From contig NZ_CP031155.1 of the NCBI RefSeq assembly GCF_003344885.1, positions 1,020,001 to 1,084,000 on the forward strand: a DNA stretch of 64,000 nucleotides. The letters are read 5' to 3'. How positions within the stretch are numbered: position 1 is the stretch's first letter; each line of letters starts with the position of its first letter. This document shows positions 60,016-64,000 of the stretch, in pieces. A program made the translations under genes and the position numbers. The notes beneath the pieces are model-generated. The model worked only from the letters and a program-made list of their open reading frames with translations. It was not told the origin of the DNA and ran no database searches. The DNA is from Altererythrobacter sp. ZODW24. Its GTDB lineage: Bacteria > Pseudomonadota > Alphaproteobacteria > Sphingomonadales > Sphingomonadaceae.

Positions 60016-61134
60016 ATGAATCGGCGCGAAACTCTCAAGTTGATGGGCGCAGGGGCTGTGGCTGTGGGCGTTGCCTCGCCCGTCAGCGCAGCTTTTTCCG
60101 GCCCCTCCCTGGCTTCGCTGGGGCGCAAACGGGGGATCGGCTTCGGCAGCGCCCTGTCGGGGAATTCACTGGATAAAGCGGCCTATGTCCGACTCCTCGC
60201 AAGCGAGTGTTCGCTGCTGACAGCCGAAAACGCGCTCAAGTGGAAGTATCTCGAGCCATATGATGGCGAACGAACCTACGGCGACGCCAGAGCGCTTGCA
60301 GATTACGCAGAGTTGCGCGGTTTGCGGCAGCGCGGCCACTGCTTCGTTTGGAACCACCACGACCGAATGCCGCGCTGGCTGATAAACACCGCGGCATCTC
60401 TTCGCACCGGCGATACAAGCAAACTTACGCGGCGGATGTGGCGGCACGGCGCATTCTTGGCGCGCGAATTCCCTGGTATTCATTCTTGGGATGCGCTGAA
60501 CGAGGCGGTTGACCCCTGGACCGGGGAATTGCGTGAAACCGAACTGACGCGGCTGCTTGGAAATCGCTTAGTCGACCTGAGTTTCCGGATTTTGAGCCAG
60601 AAATACCCGGATACCGAGCTCGTCTATAATGACACCATGAATTGGGAAGCCTCCCAGCTTCACAAAAATGGCGTATTGCGGTTGCTCGAACGGGCCATCA
60701 AGCGCGGGGTGCCAATCGATGCACTCGGTATCCAAAGCCATATCGGCAAAACGCTCGGCCGACCCCGCGATGAGCTCGCTTGGCGCAAATTTTTGGAAGA
60801 AGTGCAGGGGTTGGGCCTTGATGTCCTGATTACAGAATTTGACTGTAGTGACCAGAACATCATCAAGCGTGATGCCGCTATCCGCGATGCTGAAACGGCC
60901 GCCTTCAGCAAGGGCTATCTGGATCTGACTCTCAGTTTCCCCAACGTGCGCGACGTGGTCGTCTGGTCACTCTCTGACGGGGAAAGCTATATGAATCGTC
61001 AAAGCTATCCGGAATATCGCTGGCGGACCGACGAGTTGCCCCTGCGTGGTCACGCCTATGACAAGCGGCTGAGGCCCAAGCCGATGCGTGATGCTATCGC
61101 CCTATCTCTCGCCAATGCTCCTGACCGAGCTTAA
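60016..61134 (+). CDS. Tat-exported GH10 glycoside hydrolase (endo-xylanase family)
   Basis: 372 aa. Twin-arginine signal NRRETLKLMGAGAVAVG, then a GH10 barrel: LTAENALKWKYLEP, RGHCFVWNHHDRMPRWL, acid/base Glu163 in WDALNEAV, nucleophile Glu274 in VLITEFDCSD, and VWSLSDGESY near the end. Single domain, no carbohydrate-binding module. It is divergent from sqdB across 213 bp. In cellulose operons an endoglucanase (BcsZ) accompanies the synthase; this enzyme may play that part, so the true substrate may not be plant xylan. Confidence 0.92.
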   Translation: MNRRETLKLMGAGAVAVGVASPVSAAFSGPSLASLGRKRGIGFGSALSGNSLDKAAYVRLLASECSLLTAENALKWKYLEPYDGERTYGDARALADYAELRGLRQRGHCFVWNHHDRMPRWLINTAASLRTGDTSKLTRRMWRHGAFLAREFPGIHSWDALNEAVDPWTGELRETELTRLLGNRLVDLSFRILSQKYPDTELVYNDTMNWEASQLHKNGVLRLLERAIKRGVPIDALGIQSHIGKTLGRPRDELAWRKFLEEVQGLGLDVLITEFDCSDQNIIKRDAAIRDAETAAFSKGYLDLTLSFPNVRDVVVWSLSDGESYMNRQSYPEYRWRTDELPLRGHAYDKRLRPKPMRDAIALSLANAPDRA

Positions 61135-61291
61135 GAAGCACAGTCAGAGGTTAATTTCTTCGCGGAGAAGTACTATAAAGACCGTTCGCCAAAGCGAAAA
61201 ATCATGTGGCGGTTAGAGTGGTACTTTGAGCAGCGCATCTTCGAGGAAAAGAACTTAACGGTACCGACAGCTGCGAGCCGCAAACGTGATG

Positions 61292-62500
61292 TTATTCGTG
61301 CCGCAGTGCATCAATTGGGTCCAGCCGGGACGCTCGCCGGGCCGGATAATAGCCGAAGATGATACCCATGATCGCAGAAAAGACGAAGCTCAGTATGTTG
61401 ATTGCCGGGTCGAACATGAACGGCACATCAAGCAATGCCGAAAGACCCAGTGAAAGGCCGAATGCTAGCGCAATGCCGACAAGTCCGCCCAGGGCGCACA
61501 AGACCACCGCTTCTGTCAGGAACTGCAATTGAACCTCTCTTGCAAGCGCGCCGATGGCCAACCTGATGCCGATTTCCCGCGTTCTTTCTGTGACCGAAAC
61601 CAGCATGATATTCATGATCCCGATACCGCCAACAAGCAAACTGATCGCCGCAATTGCGGCCACCATGGCGGTTAGCGCACCGGTTGCTGCGCCAAGCGCC
61701 TGATTCACTTGGGCCGTATCGATTATGTTGAAGTCATTGTCTTGCCCAGTTTGAAGCAGGCGCCGTTCACGAAGCAGATCAATCAGCGAAGATTGGATGC
61801 CCGAACTCGCGTAGGCGCCGTCATACTTTACCACGAAGTACTGGATGTCATCGCTACCGATAAAGCGCCGCTGCACTGTCTTTAGCGGCATCATCACGAC
61901 ATTGTCCTGATCTTGCCCACCACCGCCGCCTTGGCCGCGTTCCTCTAATACGCCAAGAACTGTGCAGGACACGTCGTTCAGGCGCATAGTCTCGCCAACG
62001 GGGCTGGTGCCAGGCACAAAGATCGCCTCGCGCACTTTGGGTCCGAGCAGGCAGACATTTTGTCCGGAGCTCTCCTCAGCAGCATTAAATGCCCGGCCAT
62101 CAACGATCTCGATGGATTGCGCCCGTAGGAAGTCGTTGTTCACGCCGTTGACGGATGTCGACCAGTCCTGCCCGTTGTGAAATGCTGTCGCGTTAGAAGA
62201 TACGCTGCCCGCAGCGAACATCACTCCGGCGATCTGCTTGCTGACTGCTTCGATATCGTCAGCTTCGAATGGACGCGGGGCACCGCGATCCGTGTTGACC
62301 GGAAATACGATAAAAACGTTCGAGCCGAGCGAGGAGATCTGGTCACGGATCGACGCAGTTACGCCGTTACCCAGCGTGACCATGGTGATCACCGCCGCGA
62401 CGCCGATAATGATACCCAGCGTCGTCAGGAACGAGCGCAGCAGGTGACGCCGGATCTCGCGCAGCGAAAGCAACAGGGTGGCACCGAAAATCTTGAACAT
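61292..62500 (-). CDS. MacB-type ABC transporter permease
   Basis: 402 aa. One N-terminal helix (LRSFLTTLGIIIGVAAVITMVTL), a large periplasmic domain (about residues 50-275) and three C-terminal helices with the FtsX core GGIGIMNIMLVSVTERTREIGIRLAIGA. This is the MacB membrane part without a fused ATPase, which is encoded separately by the overlapping upstream gene. Probably exports a peptide, lipid or antibiotic with a MacA adaptor and an outer-membrane channel. Confidence 0.92.
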   Translation of the reverse strand: MFKIFGATLLLSLREIRRHLLRSFLTTLGIIIGVAAVITMVTLGNGVTASIRDQISSLGSNVFIVFPVNTDRGAPRPFEADDIEAVSKQIAGVMFAAGSVSSNATAFHNGQDWSTSVNGVNNDFLRAQSIEIVDGRAFNAAEESSGQNVCLLGPKVREAIFVPGTSPVGETMRLNDVSCTVLGVLEERGQGGGGGQDQDNVVMMPLKTVQRRFIGSDDIQYFVVKYDGAYASSGIQSSLIDLLRERRLLQTGQDNDFNIIDTAQVNQALGAATGALTAMVAAIAAISLLVGGIGIMNIMLVSVTERTREIGIRLAIGALAREVQLQFLTEAVVLCALGGLVGIALAFGLSLGLSALLDVPFMFDPAINILSFVFSAIMGIIFGYYPARRASRLDPIDALRHE

Positions 62501-63204
62501 CAGGCGTCTGCCAACTGGCCGTGCTCGATCCGTTCGACCACGCCGTCTCGGAAACGCACGATGGTGCGGGCGAAAGCCGCCATTTCTTCCTCATGGGTAA
62601 CGAGCAATATCGTAATGCCCGTGCGGTTGAGTTCGGTGAGCAGCTCCATAATCTCCAATGACCGCTCTGTATCGAGGTTACCGGTAGGCTCATCCGCCAA
62701 GAGCACATCGGGTTGCGTCACCAGAGCGCGCGCAATGGCGACACGCTGTTGCTGTCCGCCAGATAATTCAGCCGGGCTATGGTCGGCCCACGGACCTAGC
62801 CCCACGAGATCTAGAGCTTTCATACCCGCCTCGCGGCGCGCTTTCTTGCTTTCACCGCGATAGAATAGAGGCAATTCGACATTCTCGAGCGCTGACGTCC
62901 GCGACAACAAGTTGAAGCCCTGAAACACAAATCCAAGGTAGCGACGACGCAGCAGAGAGCGCTGATCGCGGGTAAGCGCCTGCACCTCCACGCCGCGAAA
63001 GCGAAAGGTCCCGCTGGTTGGCACGTCGAGGCAGCCGAGAATGTTCATGGTGGTCGACTTGCCCGAACCCGAAGGCCCCATGATCGCAACGAAGTCGCCG
63101 CGTTCGATGGTCATGTCCACGCCTTTCAGCGCCTGAAAAGCCGCTTGGCCGGTGCCAAACGTTTTCGTGATGTCGGTCAACTCTATGAGCTTTTCACCGC
63201 TCAT
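62500..63204 (-). CDS. MacB/LolD-type ABC transporter ATP-binding protein
   Basis: 234 aa. Walker A GPSGSGKST, Q-loop GFVFQGFNLL, signature LSGGQQQRVAIARAL, Walker B VLLADEPTGNLD and H-loop LLVTHEEEM. Typical of the MacB/LolD/FtsE group. It overlaps the adaptor gene by four bases and the permease gene by one base. Confidence 0.95.
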   Translation of the reverse strand: MSGEKLIELTDITKTFGTGQAAFQALKGVDMTIERGDFVAIMGPSGSGKSTTMNILGCLDVPTSGTFRFRGVEVQALTRDQRSLLRRRYLGFVFQGFNLLSRTSALENVELPLFYRGESKKARREAGMKALDLVGLGPWADHSPAELSGGQQQRVAIARALVTQPDVLLADEPTGNLDTERSLEIMELLTELNRTGITILLVTHEEEMAAFARTIVRFRDGVVERIEHGQLADA

Positions 63205-64000
63205 TCTGTGGAGGCCTTAATCCCGGTCACCACCTTCATGCCCTTTTTCAGATCAGCTGAGCGAACAACTGTCATCCGCCCGTCGCTCTGGCCGGTGGTT
63301 ACATCGATTGCCTTCAATGTCCCGTCGGCCTGCAATATCTGAATTTGCTGGCGGCTTCCCGCACCGATGCCGGCACGTTGCTCCTCCTGCTCAAGTCCGA
63401 ACTGCGGATTTAGTACACCGCCGCCTTCTTCCGTCGGTTGATCATCTGGCCGGAACCTCAAAGCGCCATTGGGCACTAGCAATTGATTGCCGGTGCTTTG
63501 CGTTGCAACCGTGGCAGTGGCAGTCATCCCGGGCCGTAGCAGGCCTTCGCTATTGATTACGGAAAGCCGTGCCTCGTAACTCACCACTGAATTGCCTGCG
63601 GCCGCAGCGCCCGCCGAACCGCCTTCAGGCGCTGTATTGCTCGACGCCAGATCGACCCGTTCGACCAGCGCTGGAAAGCGTTTGCCGGGATAGGCATCGA
63701 CGGCAAAGCTGGCTTTTTGGCCAGGTTCGATCTGGCCAACATCTGCCTCGTCGATCGCCACGCGCAGCTGCATGGCGGACAGATCTTCTGCCAAGACGAA
63801 CAAGGTAGGCGTGTTGAAGGATGCAGCGACCGTCTGGCCCGGCTCAACGCGGCGAGCCAGGACAACGCCGGCAACGGGCGAGCGAATGACGGCTCGGCTG
63901 CGATTCGTCAGGCTGGAAGACAGTGCAGCTTGTGACGCGGCCACATTGGCGCGTGCTGAGGCGACACCGGCCCGGTTGCGCGCGACATTGGCTTCGGCTG
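63201..64000 (-). CDS. MacA-like periplasmic adaptor subunit (5' truncated)
   Basis: The frame is open to the window edge. The visible part has the end of a coiled-coil hairpin (ARANVAASQAALSSSLTNRSRA), the lipoyl half VIRSPVAGVVLARRVEPGQTVAA and beta-barrel/MP domains (AIDEADVGQIEPGQKASFAVDAYPG). It would bridge the MacB-type transporter and an outer-membrane channel. The N-terminal signal and first coiled-coil arm lie beyond 64000; the GTG at 63944 is not the start. Confidence 0.9.
   Translation of the reverse strand, partial: AEANVARNRAGVASARANVAASQAALSSSLTNRSRAVIRSPVAGVVLARRVEPGQTVAASFNTPTLFVLAEDLSAMQLRVAIDEADVGQIEPGQKASFAVDAYPGKRFPALVERVDLASSNTAPEGGSAGAAAAGNSVVSYEARLSVINSEGLLRPGMTATATVATQSTGNQLLVPNGALRFRPDDQPTEEGGGVLNPQFGLEQEEQRAGIGAGSRQQIQILQADGTLKAIDVTTGQSDGRMTVVRSADLKKGMKVVTGIKASTE

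Overview
The window looks like a chromosomal segment of an alphaproteobacterium of the order Sphingomonadales, most likely an Erythrobacteraceae-type organism. This is inferred from gene content: a COQ9 family protein, a ubiquinol-cytochrome c chaperone, DUF2155 next to NDUFA12, DUF1134, DUF177, a TonB-dependent receptor and moderately high GC. No sequence search could be run. Genes are densely packed on both strands. I see no rRNA, CRISPR array, insertion sequence, prophage or plasmid functions; the only RNA genes I can name are tRNA-Ser(GCT) and tRNA-Trp(CCA).

Layout. 0-9 kb: a truncated Wzx-type flippase, a two-domain retropepsin-like protein, an Atm1-like ABC exporter translationally coupled to a membrane-anchored AraC regulator, a di-iron sterol desaturase/hydroxylase family protein and a two-domain M16 peptidase. 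9-17 kb: hslVU behind a sigma32-like promoter, bamE, a cytochrome bc1 assembly chaperone, DUF177, ssb, feoAB behind a Fur-type palindrome, and COQ9. 17-24 kb: ankyrin protein, SCO copper chaperone, YcgN and YgjP-like proteins, ribD-ribE, an aromatic/aspartate aminotransferase and DUF1134. 24-32 kb: tRNA-Ser, intradiol dioxygenase, maiA and FAH (aromatic catabolism), DUF1499, a TonB receptor, an EthA-type Baeyer-Villiger monooxygenase and a CinA-domain protein. 32-39 kb: an orphan CDI-immunity-like gene, a lipocalin, secE-nusG-rplK-rplA, an alanine/glycine symporter and tRNA-Trp. 39-51 kb: aat, DUF2155, NDUFA12, DUF192-recX, a fatty acyl-AMP ligase, DUF389, a TelA operon, a receiver-only regulator, manA-manC and tonB.

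51-64 kb is the most distinctive part. A MASE1 hybrid histidine kinase is followed by a compact minus-strand operon encoding a UDP-sulfoquinovose synthase homologue (SQD1/SqdB), a BcsB-like periplasmic subunit, a BcsA-like processive family 2 glycosyltransferase with a QxxRW motif, and a small outer-membrane beta-barrel. A Tat-exported GH10 glycanase is transcribed divergently. I interpret this as a synthase-dependent exopolysaccharide system in which the usual cellulose parts are replaced (GH10 for BcsZ, a small barrel for BcsC) and the sugar nucleotide may be sulfoquinovose. That would make an anionic sulfonated polymer; it is the leading candidate for an undescribed system. manA-manC nearby could supply GDP-mannose for surface glycans. 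The window ends in a MacAB-like export operon truncated in macA.

Between genes there are two repeat families. One is a roughly 28-bp palindromic element that brackets two single accessory-looking genes, DUF6713-like at 13.0 kb and CDI-immunity-like at 32.5 kb. The other is a longer imperfect element with copies at 34.3 and 40.6 kb. Short tandem repeats lie at 22.2 kb and inside the beta-barrel gene at 55.1 kb.
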